From positions 62,001 to 126,000 of the forward strand of contig MHBI01000092.1 of NCBI GenBank assembly GCA_001804815.1: DNA of 64,000 nt, in the 5' to 3' direction. A program made the translations under genes and the position numbers. How positions within the stretch are numbered: position 1 is the stretch's first letter; every line of letters starts with the position of its first letter. Positions 1 to 7,749 of this stretch are shown here, in pieces. Under the pieces are notes generated by a model that saw only the letters and a list, made by a program, of their open reading frames with translations, was not told where the DNA came from and did no database searches. This DNA comes from Lentisphaerae bacterium GWF2_50_93 (lineage in GTDB: Bacteria > Verrucomicrobiota > Lentisphaeria > Victivallales > GWF2-50-93).

Positions 1-689
1 TTTGAATCAAGAATCCTTATCGTGACTGTTTCTCCGAGCGCAGAAGGAAGAAAGCACGCCCTGAGATCAAGGGTCTTCTTGTCGTTGTCCACCTTGATGA
101 TGATGCGTCCATCCTGAGGGCGCTGACGTTCGTGGAGATCGCATTTTGCCATGCTTTTGAATTCATCTATTACTGGTTGCAGGAGCCTTGAATCAAATTC
201 AGCGGCTGTCCTGAGAACTCCGTCTATGCGGTATCTCAGCAATACATGGTTGGCCATCAGATCTCCGGCAAGCGGGTGAGGGGACAGGTGTATGTCGCTT
301 GACCGCAGGAAGTATCCCAGGCTGATTATTCCGCTTATGATGGATTTCAGCTTGTCATTTCCTGTCTGGATGGCGCTTTTGGCACCGAGTTCAGTCAGTT
401 TCTCCGAGATAAACCCGAGAAGCGGATCAGGGCTTGCTGAAAGATCGATCCTGGGGCTTTCCCCTTTTAGGAAACGGTCTAATTCATCTTTGTAGAACCT
501 CCACTGGCGTCCCACCTTCATTCCCTTGAGCTTTCCAGACCTCAGCCAACGATAGAAAGTAGGGCGCGTGGTCTTGAGGTAGGATATCGCCCCGTCCATG
601 TCGACAATCCCAGTTTCAGCATCCTTCCGATCAATTTCAGACTTTTCCAGGGACTTGCCAGCGGCTTTGAATTTCAGGTTCTTTTGCAT
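1..689 (-). CDS. GspE/PilB-like secretion ATPase with N-terminal excisionase-type HTH (partial, C-terminus outside window)
   Basis: Translated by hand from an ATG behind a strong AAAGGAGG site; 229 codons are open to the window edge. Residues about 30-78 resemble an excisionase/MerR-like helix-turn-helix (segments SYLKTTRPTFYRWLRSGKL and GRQWRFYKDELDRFL). From about residue 105 the type II secretion/type IV pilus ATPase N2 domain follows, with recognisable blocks SSDIHLSPH, LLRYRIDGVL, ERQRPQDGRI and a GETVTIRIL-like block. The Walker motifs would lie beyond the edge. In this family the ATPase powers pilus or pseudopilus assembly in the cytoplasm. A DNA-binding head on such an ATPase is unusual, so its role may be regulatory or in DNA uptake; that is inference. 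The family call is firm, the exact function is not. Confidence 0.75.
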   Translation of the reverse strand, partial: MQKNLKFKAAGKSLEKSEIDRKDAETGIVDMDGAISYLKTTRPTFYRWLRSGKLKGMKVGRQWRFYKDELDRFLKGESPRIDLSASPDPLLGFISEKLTELGAKSAIQTGNDKLKSIISGIISLGYFLRSSDIHLSPHPLAGDLMANHVLLRYRIDGVLRTAAEFDSRLLQPVIDEFKSMAKCDLHERQRPQDGRIIIKVDNDKKTLDLRACFLPSALGETVTIRILDS

Positions 690-854
690 AAGCGCCTCCT
701 TTATTATCATAACATATCATTGTCTCTATGAAATACTATAATAAATAATATACAGAAGGCAAGACCGGGTTTTTAATATTATCTGCAAGATATTGGTAGT
801 CAGATAGAAAAAGAGTAGATGTTTGACGTGGAATAGCGTGGAATCAGGAATTAA

Positions 855-1121
855 TCACAGGGACTGTGCGATCTTCCTGCATTCGAACAGGACTTTTTCT
901 CCAACGGCGCCTGCGCACTTCTCGACAATGAATTCCTCGTCCGTTATCCTGCCCTCGAGATCAAGCATCATTCCAAGTCCGGCTGATGCGGAAAAGGAAT
1001 TGCCGTCCCATTCCACGTAATCTGAGTAGCCCAGATCGTCAAGGGCTTTCTCTACAAGTTTCCTGACCTCGGATGCATTTCCCCTGCTGTGCTTGTGAAT
1101 GAATTCAGCCATTTCCAGCAA
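855..1121 (-). CDS. small protein, possibly polyhydroxyalkanoate-granule-region family (PHA_gran_rgn)
   Basis: An 88-residue soluble protein with no signal peptide or membrane segment. It has an amphipathic first helix followed by a beta-rich middle (WDGNSFSASAGLGMMLDLEG) and a charged C-terminal helix. Length and layout resemble the small PHA granule-region proteins, which have an N-terminal helix, a VEWDG-like strand and a beta-sheet, but the match is weak and made by eye. It lies just upstream of the HTH-ATPase gene on the same strand and could be co-transcribed with it. Otherwise it is a hypothetical protein. Confidence 0.5.
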   Translation of the reverse strand: MLEMAEFIHKHSRGNASEVRKLVEKALDDLGYSDYVEWDGNSFSASAGLGMMLDLEGRITDEEFIVEKCAGAVGEKVLFECRKIAQSL

Positions 1122-1142
1122 ATCTCCAGTTTGTTGATCAAA

Positions 1143-1177
1143 GGAATTTCAATAACCTTAATCTACATTGAAATTCC
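1143..1177. promoter_or_regulatory. perfect 11-bp inverted repeat upstream of the small minus-strand gene
   Basis: GGAATTTCAAT and ATTGAAATTCC are separated by 13 bases. The repeat lies 21 bases upstream of the start codon of the minus-strand gene ending at 855, so it could be an operator or a 5'-leader hairpin. No U-tract follows on either strand, so it is unlikely to be a terminator. Confidence 0.4.
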
Positions 1178-1211
1178 GGATATGCCATCTTTGACCGATT
1201 TGGTTTTCATT

Positions 1212-1308
1212 ATAAAGAATCTCCGATCCACCCTATGTGCCCGGGTATCTGTCCGCAATACCCCGCTGCTTGCGGCTTGGATAGGATAGATGTCGGGAGA
1301 TTCTTTAT
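1212..1308. repeat. 97-base structured element with 13-bp outer stem
   Basis: Positions 1212-1224 and 1296-1308 are perfect reverse complements (13 bp). Inside lies a second perfect stem, CCGCAA/TTGCGG, around an 11-base loop. The element sits in the 256-base gap between divergent genes. It could be a small MITE-like repeat or a structured leader RNA. No coding potential was seen. Confidence 0.45.
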
Positions 1309-1377
1309 TTCCCGTGAAAAAATGTTTTATTGAACTATAGTCAAAAAAATCAATCGAACCCTTAAATGGAGAAATGC

Positions 1378-4311
1378 ATGTCTAATTGGAAATATGTAAT
1401 AAAGCAGTACAGGAAGGAACAGAATCATTTTCTTGAAGCCATTTTTACACAGTCGAACGGCTACCTTGGAATGAGGGGGTATCATGAGGAGGGTATTCCC
1501 GGTCATGACGGAATTCCAGCAGTCCCTTCAGCAGAAAAGATTGAAAGCAATCCCGAACAGTTCATCGCCGGCTACTTCGACAAGTCGCCACTCACCGGAA
1601 ATTCAATGGTCAATATCCCAACTCTTAAGTTGCTATACATTTATTTAAACGGTGAAAAACTTGATCTCTCAGCCGGAAAAGTCTCCAGTTACTCAAGAAC
1701 TCTCGACATGTCATGCGCTCTTTCGGAAAGATCGTTCATCTGGACTTCCCCCAAAGGAAACAAGACCTTTGTTTCTTTTACGTCTTTTCTGAGCTATCCA
1801 AGGAGGCATGTCTATCTTACCAGCATAACAATAAAGCCAGTCAACTGGTCCGGAGAAGCCATCCTTGCCGACACTTTCGACAGCACAGGACTCTCCCAGA
1901 AGCAGACGCACTACGGGATTGTCTCACATGGGGATTTCGACAACGGCCATTTCTGCGAGATTCGCACAAATACGAGCAGGCTCCGTGCCGTCATGGCTGC
2001 TGCATATGATATCCCCGGAGCTTTTAAGCATGAGACATCCAAGTCCGAACTGCAGGACAAGAAAGCAGTAAAGAAGATTATCATGACAGCCTCTAAAGGT
2101 AAAATCTGCGAAATCCGCAGATATCTTTCAATCTGCACCGACTTTGACAATGATGCAGGAAAAACAGAAATAAGGAAGAGGGCTTTCAACCAGCTTTCCT
2201 CTGCAAAAAAGACCGGATGGAAAAACCTCCTGGCGGAACAGAGGAAGAAATGGGCGGAACTCTGGGAAATGGCGGATGTTAAAATCGGAGGTGATCCAGA
2301 ACGCAGTTTCAAGCTGCGGTTTTACATATTCCAGCTCCTCCAGGCGTACAGGCCTGGTGATTCAAGGCTGAGCATCGGCGCAAAATTCCTCAGCGGGGAA
2401 CATTATTCGGGCCACTATTTCTGGGACACCGAGAACTTCATTTTCCCTTTCTACATGTCAACAATGCCGGAAGCTGCCGAAAATCTCGTGGCTTACCGCG
2501 TCAATGCCCTTCCCGGAGCCATGCGCAAGGCGAAAAAGAAGAAATTCAAGGGGGCTTTCTATCCATGGGAGGCCTCCCCCATCGATGATGATGAGAACTG
2601 TCCGGAATGGTGGCATGACAAGGGTATGGCGGAGCCAGTCTGCATTCCCTGCGGAAACATAGAAGTGCACATCAATTCGGCCGTGGCGAATGCTGCGATG
2701 CAGTATATGAGTTTCACCGGAAGAAAGAATCCTGACAGGATCGGGATGTTCCGGATGCTCGTTGAAATAGCGCGTTTCTGGGTATCGAGAGGGATGTGGG
2801 ATAAAGGGAGATTTTCGATCAGGAATGTCATAGGTCCTGACGAATATCATGAGTATGTGGACGACAATGCATATACGAACCATACGGCAAGACATAACAT
2901 CCGGGCGGCGCTGGAAATCGCATCCGACAATAAGATTGCGCGTAAATTCGGCGTCACGGCAAGGGAGATTGAACTCTGGAAGAAGGTGCATGGTTCCATG
3001 GAGCTCTGCTATGACAGGGAAAAGAAGATTCTTGCACAATATGACAAATTTTTGTCGCTCAGGGAAATAGATTTTTCGCAATACGAGCCGGCGAAACCCC
3101 TTTTCAGGCAGATCCTGCCTGAAGAACTTGCTAAGCTGCAGGTTGCGAAGCAGGCCGACGTGCTGGCAATATTCCTGATGCTGCCATTCTCATATGACTA
3201 TTCGCTTATGCAGAGGTGCTGGAATTATTATGAGAGGAGGACTATCCATGATTCGAATTTGAGCGCAGGCTCGCATGCGGTTGTCGCAAATCTGCTTGGA
3301 AGAAAGAAAGAAGCATTGAAATATTTTGACAAAGTACTCAATCTTGATATCGGCAACGAATCCTACAATGTCAATGAAGGACTGCATGCGGCTAACGCAG
3401 GAAATGCGTGGAATTCAACGATAACCGGATTTGCCGGAATACGGCATGATGAGAATTTCCTCTATTGCTGTCCGCAGCTTCCGGGGCACTGGAGATCGCT
3501 GGAGTTCAAGATGTTCTACCGTGGCAGGAAAATCGAATGTACTATCACACAGAAAAAGATTTCTTTTGCATGTGGAAAAGGAGTTCCGATAAAAGTTGTG
3601 ATAGAAGGGAAACTGGCGAAAGTTGACGGGAAGGAAAGGAAGATTGCAGTCAGCCGGATCCCTTGCGGGGTGGTTTTTGACCTGGACGGAGTGCTTGTCG
3701 ACAGTGCTATATGCCATTATCATGCCTGGAAGGCGATTGCCGACGAGCTGAAGATAAAGTTCGATGAGAAGAAGAACGATCTGCTCAGGGGCGTTTCCCG
3801 GCGCGAATCGCTCATGATCATGATCGAAGGGCAGATAAAGCTGACAGAGCAGCAGATCGAGCATTATATGCACAGGAAGAATGAACTCTACAAGAAGCTT
3901 GTAGACGAGTCAGGGGAGAATCTTCTTCTTCCCGGAGTGAAACCGTTTCTTACGATATTGAAGATGGCCGGAATAAGGCTGGCGGTCGCATCAAGCAGCA
4001 AGAACACCCCGTCTCTCCTGAGGCAGGCAGGGCTTAATGAATTCTATTTTGATTCCATAGCCGATGGGAATGACATTAAAAACAGCAAGCCTCATCCAGA
4101 AGTCTTCCTGCTTGCGGCGAAGAAAATGGGAGTGAATCCTTCAAAATGCATAGCTGTCGAGGATGCACCTGCCGGTGTTGAAGCCGGAAGAAGGGCCGGG
4201 ATGATGACTTTTGGGGTAGGGCATGCAGATCTTGGAAAATGCGATTTCCGCAGGGAGTCAATAGAAAAGACCAGCCCAGAGGAGCTGTTCTCTCTCCTGG
4301 CGAAACTTTGA
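1378..4311 (+). CDS. GH65 disaccharide phosphorylase fused to beta-phosphoglucomutase
   Basis: The first three quarters (to about residue 755) is a glycoside hydrolase family 65 phosphorylase (maltose/trehalose/kojibiose type). It shows the (alpha/alpha)6-barrel blocks FWDTENFIFPFY, IGPDEYHEYVDDNAYTN with the catalytic Glu of GPDEYHE near residue 489, and the KQADVL phosphate-side motif. The last 215 residues are a HAD beta-phosphoglucomutase: FDLDGVLVDS nucleophile loop, VASSS, KPHPEVFLLAAKKMGV and EDAPAGVEAG. Together they would phosphorolyse a glucose disaccharide to glucose plus beta-glucose-1-phosphate, then convert this to glucose-6-phosphate, in the cytoplasm. The ATG at 1378 is preferred over 1366 because GGAG lies 7 bases upstream. 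The substrate linkage cannot be read from sequence. Confidence 0.9.
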   Translation: MSNWKYVIKQYRKEQNHFLEAIFTQSNGYLGMRGYHEEGIPGHDGIPAVPSAEKIESNPEQFIAGYFDKSPLTGNSMVNIPTLKLLYIYLNGEKLDLSAGKVSSYSRTLDMSCALSERSFIWTSPKGNKTFVSFTSFLSYPRRHVYLTSITIKPVNWSGEAILADTFDSTGLSQKQTHYGIVSHGDFDNGHFCEIRTNTSRLRAVMAAAYDIPGAFKHETSKSELQDKKAVKKIIMTASKGKICEIRRYLSICTDFDNDAGKTEIRKRAFNQLSSAKKTGWKNLLAEQRKKWAELWEMADVKIGGDPERSFKLRFYIFQLLQAYRPGDSRLSIGAKFLSGEHYSGHYFWDTENFIFPFYMSTMPEAAENLVAYRVNALPGAMRKAKKKKFKGAFYPWEASPIDDDENCPEWWHDKGMAEPVCIPCGNIEVHINSAVANAAMQYMSFTGRKNPDRIGMFRMLVEIARFWVSRGMWDKGRFSIRNVIGPDEYHEYVDDNAYTNHTARHNIRAALEIASDNKIARKFGVTAREIELWKKVHGSMELCYDREKKILAQYDKFLSLREIDFSQYEPAKPLFRQILPEELAKLQVAKQADVLAIFLMLPFSYDYSLMQRCWNYYERRTIHDSNLSAGSHAVVANLLGRKKEALKYFDKVLNLDIGNESYNVNEGLHAANAGNAWNSTITGFAGIRHDENFLYCCPQLPGHWRSLEFKMFYRGRKIECTITQKKISFACGKGVPIKVVIEGKLAKVDGKERKIAVSRIPCGVVFDLDGVLVDSAICHYHAWKAIADELKIKFDEKKNDLLRGVSRRESLMIMIEGQIKLTEQQIEHYMHRKNELYKKLVDESGENLLLPGVKPFLTILKMAGIRLAVASSSKNTPSLLRQAGLNEFYFDSIADGNDIKNSKPHPEVFLLAAKKMGVNPSKCIAVEDAPAGVEAGRRAGMMTFGVGHADLGKCDFRRESIEKTSPEELFSLLAKL

Positions 4312-4335
4312 AAGCCACCGGTATTTCAGGGGGAA

Positions 4336-5694
4336 CTAGTTTTTCGAACTGAGAACCAGCTGTTTCCGCCATTTTTTTGATTTCAGGTACTTCGAATAGA
4401 GACAGAGGTTTCCATAGCTGTCAACAACAGCATATTTGTTGAGATGTTTGAGATAGACCGCATAGATGGCCGTGCCCTTTGTCTTCGGATTGATGCTTGA
4501 AGGCGTGAATTTTGCGATCTCATTGAAATCAGGTACATCGACGACGCAGATCTCATTGTTCAGGTACTTTTCAAAGACAAGCAACTTCTCTTCGGCATTG
4601 AACGCGAGCGAGTGTCCCATGATGTCGCAGAACTGCTTTTTCGATCCGTCCTTGAACAGGAATCCAGGCTTGTTGTACGAGGAGACTGCTATCCAGTCGC
4701 TTTTCCCTGCGAATACGGCGTTGTCCGGGACATAGTTCTCATTTAAACTGATCTGCTTGATCTGTTCAAGCCCTGCAGAATCAAACATCTCTATGGAATT
4801 CTCTCCTGCCAGGACCACACGGTCATTTTCCGGTGAAACGGCGAAGACGCCCTGGAGGTTTGAACTCTTGATGACTTTTGAAGATTTTGAAATATTGGAT
4901 GGATCAAAGCAGAAGATTGTTCTTTCTTCCGAGCTTTTCGCCATTATCCCCCCCTGGACGGCTATTATGTCAGACACGTCTGTCTTAATGTCCTTGGAAG
5001 TTGACTGGATCTCGCCTTTTTCGATTCCAACAATGATCAGTTCATAGGGTTTTTTAAGCAAGCTCTGCTTTTCAGACCAGAGAGCCAGTCTTTTTCCATC
5101 GGGGAGGAAGCATATGTTCTTGAATTTATTCTCCTGGAATTCATGTATCCTGAGGATCTGCCAGTTGTAAGTGTTGATAAGGACTATCCTGCTGCCATTC
5201 GGACCCTTGTCAGTGCCTGTCGTTTCAATTATGGCCATCACGCTCAGATCAGGGGACGTGCATATGGAGGGCAGTTTGACTCCGCCAACACCTTCAAAAT
5301 ACCATTTTGGATTCCATAATATCTTTTCACTCTTGTTGACAAGTTTTGATGCCAGGCTTTCAGCGGGGGCATTTATCTCCTTGTCGGACTCGTCCTTTTC
5401 GTCAGCATCTATCTTTTCTACGGTTATATTTGAGGCGTCGTCCTCTACTTCCGGCTTTTTAACGTCTTTTTCCCAGTTCTTAAGTTTGAATACAGGCTTT
5501 TCATATTTACCCTCCTCGCCGGACTTTGCCGGCTTCTCGATTTCCTTCTTCTCTCCTGCCTGCCTGCTGTCGGAGGACTTGGACTCGGTCTTTCCAGCCG
5601 GACTTTTGGATGAGCTGGCGGCATTCTCAGGCTTTTTCCCGCACCCCGTGACCAGGGAGAGTCCCAGAAAGATCATCAAAATGATTCTTATCAT
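4336..5694 (-). CDS. predicted lipoprotein with beta-propeller-like repeats
   Basis: 452 residues. The N-terminus is a short hydrophobic signal ending in LVTGC, a lipobox with the lipidated cysteine at residue 18. A Ser/Lys/Glu-rich linker (residues about 20-110) would span the periplasm or the peptidoglycan. The remainder repeats strand-rich units such as SPDLSVMAIIET, FLPDGKRLALWS, AVSPENDRVVLAGE and NAEEKLLVFEKY, typical of WD40/YVTN-like propellers. It probably binds or scaffolds something in the envelope; no catalytic motif is visible. It converges with the GH65 gene with only 24 bases between the stop codons. Confidence 0.7.
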   Translation of the reverse strand: MIRIILMIFLGLSLVTGCGKKPENAASSSKSPAGKTESKSSDSRQAGEKKEIEKPAKSGEEGKYEKPVFKLKNWEKDVKKPEVEDDASNITVEKIDADEKDESDKEINAPAESLASKLVNKSEKILWNPKWYFEGVGGVKLPSICTSPDLSVMAIIETTGTDKGPNGSRIVLINTYNWQILRIHEFQENKFKNICFLPDGKRLALWSEKQSLLKKPYELIIVGIEKGEIQSTSKDIKTDVSDIIAVQGGIMAKSSEERTIFCFDPSNISKSSKVIKSSNLQGVFAVSPENDRVVLAGENSIEMFDSAGLEQIKQISLNENYVPDNAVFAGKSDWIAVSSYNKPGFLFKDGSKKQFCDIMGHSLAFNAEEKLLVFEKYLNNEICVVDVPDFNEIAKFTPSSINPKTKGTAIYAVYLKHLNKYAVVDSYGNLCLYSKYLKSKKWRKQLVLSSKN

Positions 5695-5793
5695 TATATT
5701 TTCCTCGTTATTTTTAGTGGTGCACTATGGATTTAATATGATACGACCTTATTTTAACACAGTATTCAACAATAATCAAAATATTCATCCAAT

Positions 5794-6105
5794 ATGAAAA
5801 AAGACGGCAAATTGAAGGAAGTCGAAGCATTGCCTTTCGAAAAGGCCCTTGAACGGCTTGAAGCGGTCATCGAGAAGATGGAGAGCGGCAAACTCCAGCT
5901 TGATGAGATGATGAAATATTTCGAGGAAGGTTCCGCCCTCTCCGCATTATGTGAGAAAAAATTGAAGGAACTTGAAAAGAAGATCGAAATCCTTGTTAAA
6001 AATGAACAGGGTGGGAAATGGAAGGAATTCCAATCTGAACCAGAAGAAAATGCTAAAGATTCCTCTGATGACAATCAAGATGATCTAAAAGATTCATTGC
6101 TTTAA
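5794..6105 (+). CDS. xseB: exodeoxyribonuclease VII small subunit
   Basis: 103 residues. The N-terminal 70 carry the family's helical hairpin signature: LPFEKALERLEAVIEKMESG, then LDEMMKYFEEGSAL and C-x3-LKELEKKIEIL. The acidic tail after residue 80 is longer than usual. Several XseB copies bind one XseA to form the nuclease that degrades single-stranded DNA to oligonucleotides. The large subunit gene is present at 20580, so the two subunits are unlinked, which is common. No clear Shine-Dalgarno sequence precedes the ATG. Confidence 0.92.
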   Translation: MKKDGKLKEVEALPFEKALERLEAVIEKMESGKLQLDEMMKYFEEGSALSALCEKKLKELEKKIEILVKNEQGGKWKEFQSEPEENAKDSSDDNQDDLKDSLL

Positions 6106-6160
6106 TGCTCTTGCCATAAGAGACTTATAAATAATATTACAAAAAACATGATTTATTTAT

Positions 6161-6197
6161 TTGACATTGCGTAATTATTAGGTATTGTAGTACCATT
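6161..6197 (+). promoter_or_regulatory. candidate promoter and palindromic operator of the rrf2-hcp operon
   Basis: A consensus -35 TTGACA is followed 16 bases later by TATTGT, a fair -10. Overlapping the -10 is GGTA-N6-TACC in an AT-rich frame, an inverted repeat of the size bound by Rrf2-family dimers. Its place 20-30 bases ahead of the regulator suggests autoregulation. Confidence 0.5.
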
Positions 6198-6217
6198 ATA
6201 CTAAATAAGGAGAGCAT

Positions 6218-6619
6218 GTGAGCAGCATACTTAAAATAACCGAAGCATCGTCATTGGCATTTCATGCAGCTGTGATAATTGCCAGGGAAAATGAAAAGAT
6301 GGTGTCGGCAAAGGAAATCTCAAAAATACTGAACGTTTCCTGCGACCACCTTTCCAAGGTCCTGCAGAGGCTTGCGAAAATGGGCATCATGAAATCGCTG
6401 AGGGGGCCCGACGGAGGATTTAAATTCGCCAAAAATCCCTCGGAAGTGAACCTGATGGAGATCTATGAGGCCATAGAGGGCAGGTTCAACTACCAGAGCT
6501 GCCTCCTCGGAAAAGATGTCTGCAAGTCAGAAAAGTGTGTTCTTGGAAAGCTGAGCGAGAAGATCAACAAGGAAGTGTTTGATTACTTCACGAACACCAC
6601 AGTTGCAGATTTGTTATAA
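6218..6619 (+). CDS. Rrf2-family iron-sulfur transcriptional regulator
   Basis: 133 residues beginning at GTG, chosen because AAGGAGAG lies just upstream. The N-terminal winged helix (SAKEISKILNVSCDHLSKVLQRLAKMGIM, then LRGPDGGFKFAK) is the Rrf2 signature. Cys95, Cys102 and Cys107 (C-x6-C-x4-C) in the dimerisation region are placed as the cluster ligands of NsrR and IscR. It heads an operon with a ferredoxin-like protein, a cupin and Hcp, so the likely role is sensing nitric oxide or redox stress and derepressing hcp. An NsrR-like role is inferred from this context. Confidence 0.88.
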   Translation: MSSILKITEASSLAFHAAVIIARENEKMVSAKEISKILNVSCDHLSKVLQRLAKMGIMKSLRGPDGGFKFAKNPSEVNLMEIYEAIEGRFNYQSCLLGKDVCKSEKCVLGKLSEKINKEVFDYFTNTTVADLL

Positions 6620-6642
6620 AAATTTACGAAGGAAATTTTTAT
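6616..6642 (+). promoter_or_regulatory. leader hairpin exposing the Shine-Dalgarno of the ferredoxin-like gene
   Basis: ATAAAAATTT and AAATTTTTAT form a perfect 10-bp stem around the loop ACGAAGG, whose GAAGG is the ribosome binding site of the gene starting at 6644. The stem overlaps the rrf2 stop codon, so it may tune translation between the two genes. Confidence 0.5.
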
Positions 6643-6643
6643 C

Positions 6644-7375
6644 ATGAAAAGAAAAATAATTACGATAGATGAGGACAAATGCAACGGATGCGGACTCTGT
6701 GTCAGCGCCTGTGCCGAAGGGGCAATCCAGTTGGTGGACGGCAAAGCTAAACTTGTAAGCGACAATTACTGCGACGGGCTTGGTGCATGCCTCGGAGAAT
6801 GTCCACAGGGAGCAATAGCCATGATAGAGAGGGATGCAGCAGCCTTTGATGAAAAGGAAGTAGAAAAGCATCTTAAGAAGCAGGAGTCAAAACAGCCTGT
6901 GCAACACAAACATGCCGGATGCCCGGGAATGGCTGTAATGTCCTTCAACAGTAAAGACAAAAACCCGGACACAGGACACACGCAAGATGCCTGTGCAGCA
7001 TTAAATTCCGAGCTGACCCAGTGGCCAGTGCAGCTGCATCTCGTGCCTCCTGTCGCGCCGTACTGGGAAAATGCCGATTTGCTGATATGCGCCGACTGCG
7101 TACCCTTTGCATATGCGAATTTCCACTCGGAGCTTCTCAAGGGAAGAAAACTGGTGATTGCATGTCCCAAGCTCGACGATACGGATCCATATCTTGAAAA
7201 GCTTACGGCAATTTTCAAGGAGAACAATATCAAAAGCATAACGGTCGCAAGAATGGAAGTCCCATGCTGCGGAGGCATAGTCATGATCGCCCAGAGGGCT
7301 TTGCTGGAGTCTGGAAAGGACATACCGTTCAAGACAATAACCGTGGGCATACACGGCAATATAATAGGAGGGTGA
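6644..7375 (+). CDS. two-[4Fe-4S] ferredoxin-like protein of the hcp operon
   Basis: 243 residues. The N-terminus carries a classical cluster motif (C13, C16, C19, C23 in CNGCGLCVSAC) and a second set (CDGLGACLGECPQGAI). The C-terminal domain has further cysteines (CADCVPF, ACPKLDD, VPCCGG) and resembles the domain of ferredoxin-type proteins encoded beside hcp in anaerobes. It probably passes electrons to Hcp in the cytoplasm. It lies between the Rrf2 regulator and a cupin in a tight co-directional operon. Confidence 0.85.
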   Translation: MKRKIITIDEDKCNGCGLCVSACAEGAIQLVDGKAKLVSDNYCDGLGACLGECPQGAIAMIERDAAAFDEKEVEKHLKKQESKQPVQHKHAGCPGMAVMSFNSKDKNPDTGHTQDACAALNSELTQWPVQLHLVPPVAPYWENADLLICADCVPFAYANFHSELLKGRKLVIACPKLDDTDPYLEKLTAIFKENNIKSITVARMEVPCCGGIVMIAQRALLESGKDIPFKTITVGIHGNIIGG

Positions 7376-7379
7376 ACAT

Positions 7380-7721
7380 ATGAAGAACATGCGGAAACTT
7401 TTGGAGACGTCAAAATCTTTTGAACTCAAATCTCTCATACAGTATTCAAAGGATTCGATAGTAAGCCGGACAATATCCGACAGCAAGGCCGGAACTTTGA
7501 CTGTGTTCGCATTCGACAAGGATCAGGGGCTGAGCGAACATTCCGCCCCGTTCGACGCGATCGTACAGGTGCTTGATGGAGCCGGTGAATTCATAATAGG
7601 AGGGAATCCTGTAAAAGCTCCTGCCGGCCACCTTGTCATTATGCCTGCGAACGTACCTCATGCGGTCAGGGCGGTGAAGAAGTTCAAGATGCTTTTAACA
7701 ATGATAAGAAGTTCGAAATAA
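7380..7721 (+). CDS. cupin-domain protein
   Basis: 113 residues forming one small beta-barrel: EHSAPFDAIVQVLDGAGEF is cupin motif 1 (His and acidic residue present) and PAGHLVIMPANVPHAV is motif 2 with its His. The gene starts 5 bases after the ferredoxin-like gene behind GGAGGGTGA. Small cupins of this type recur in hcp operons; a metal-binding sensor or stabilising role in nitrosative stress is plausible, but the function is not established from the sequence. Confidence 0.82.
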   Translation: MKNMRKLLETSKSFELKSLIQYSKDSIVSRTISDSKAGTLTVFAFDKDQGLSEHSAPFDAIVQVLDGAGEFIIGGNPVKAPAGHLVIMPANVPHAVRAVKKFKMLLTMIRSSK

Positions 7722-7749
7722 ACCCTAATTCTAATTAAGGAGGATGATC

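Noticed and set aside
1212-1308. tRNA gene
   Set aside because: Outer stem is 13 bp and there is no TTCGA/T-arm or anticodon arrangement; no tRNA was recognised anywhere in the window.
2458-3081. 207-codon minus-strand open frame within the GH65 gene
   Set aside because: The GH65 catalytic region is read on the plus strand with strong motifs; the antisense frame shows none.
5171-5797. 208-codon plus-strand open frame
   Set aside because: It is antisense to the lipoprotein gene and rich in Ser/Phe as expected from the complement of Lys/Glu codons.
6105-6123. Terminator after xseB
   Set aside because: CTCTT-GCCAT-AAGAG is only 5 bp and no T-run follows.
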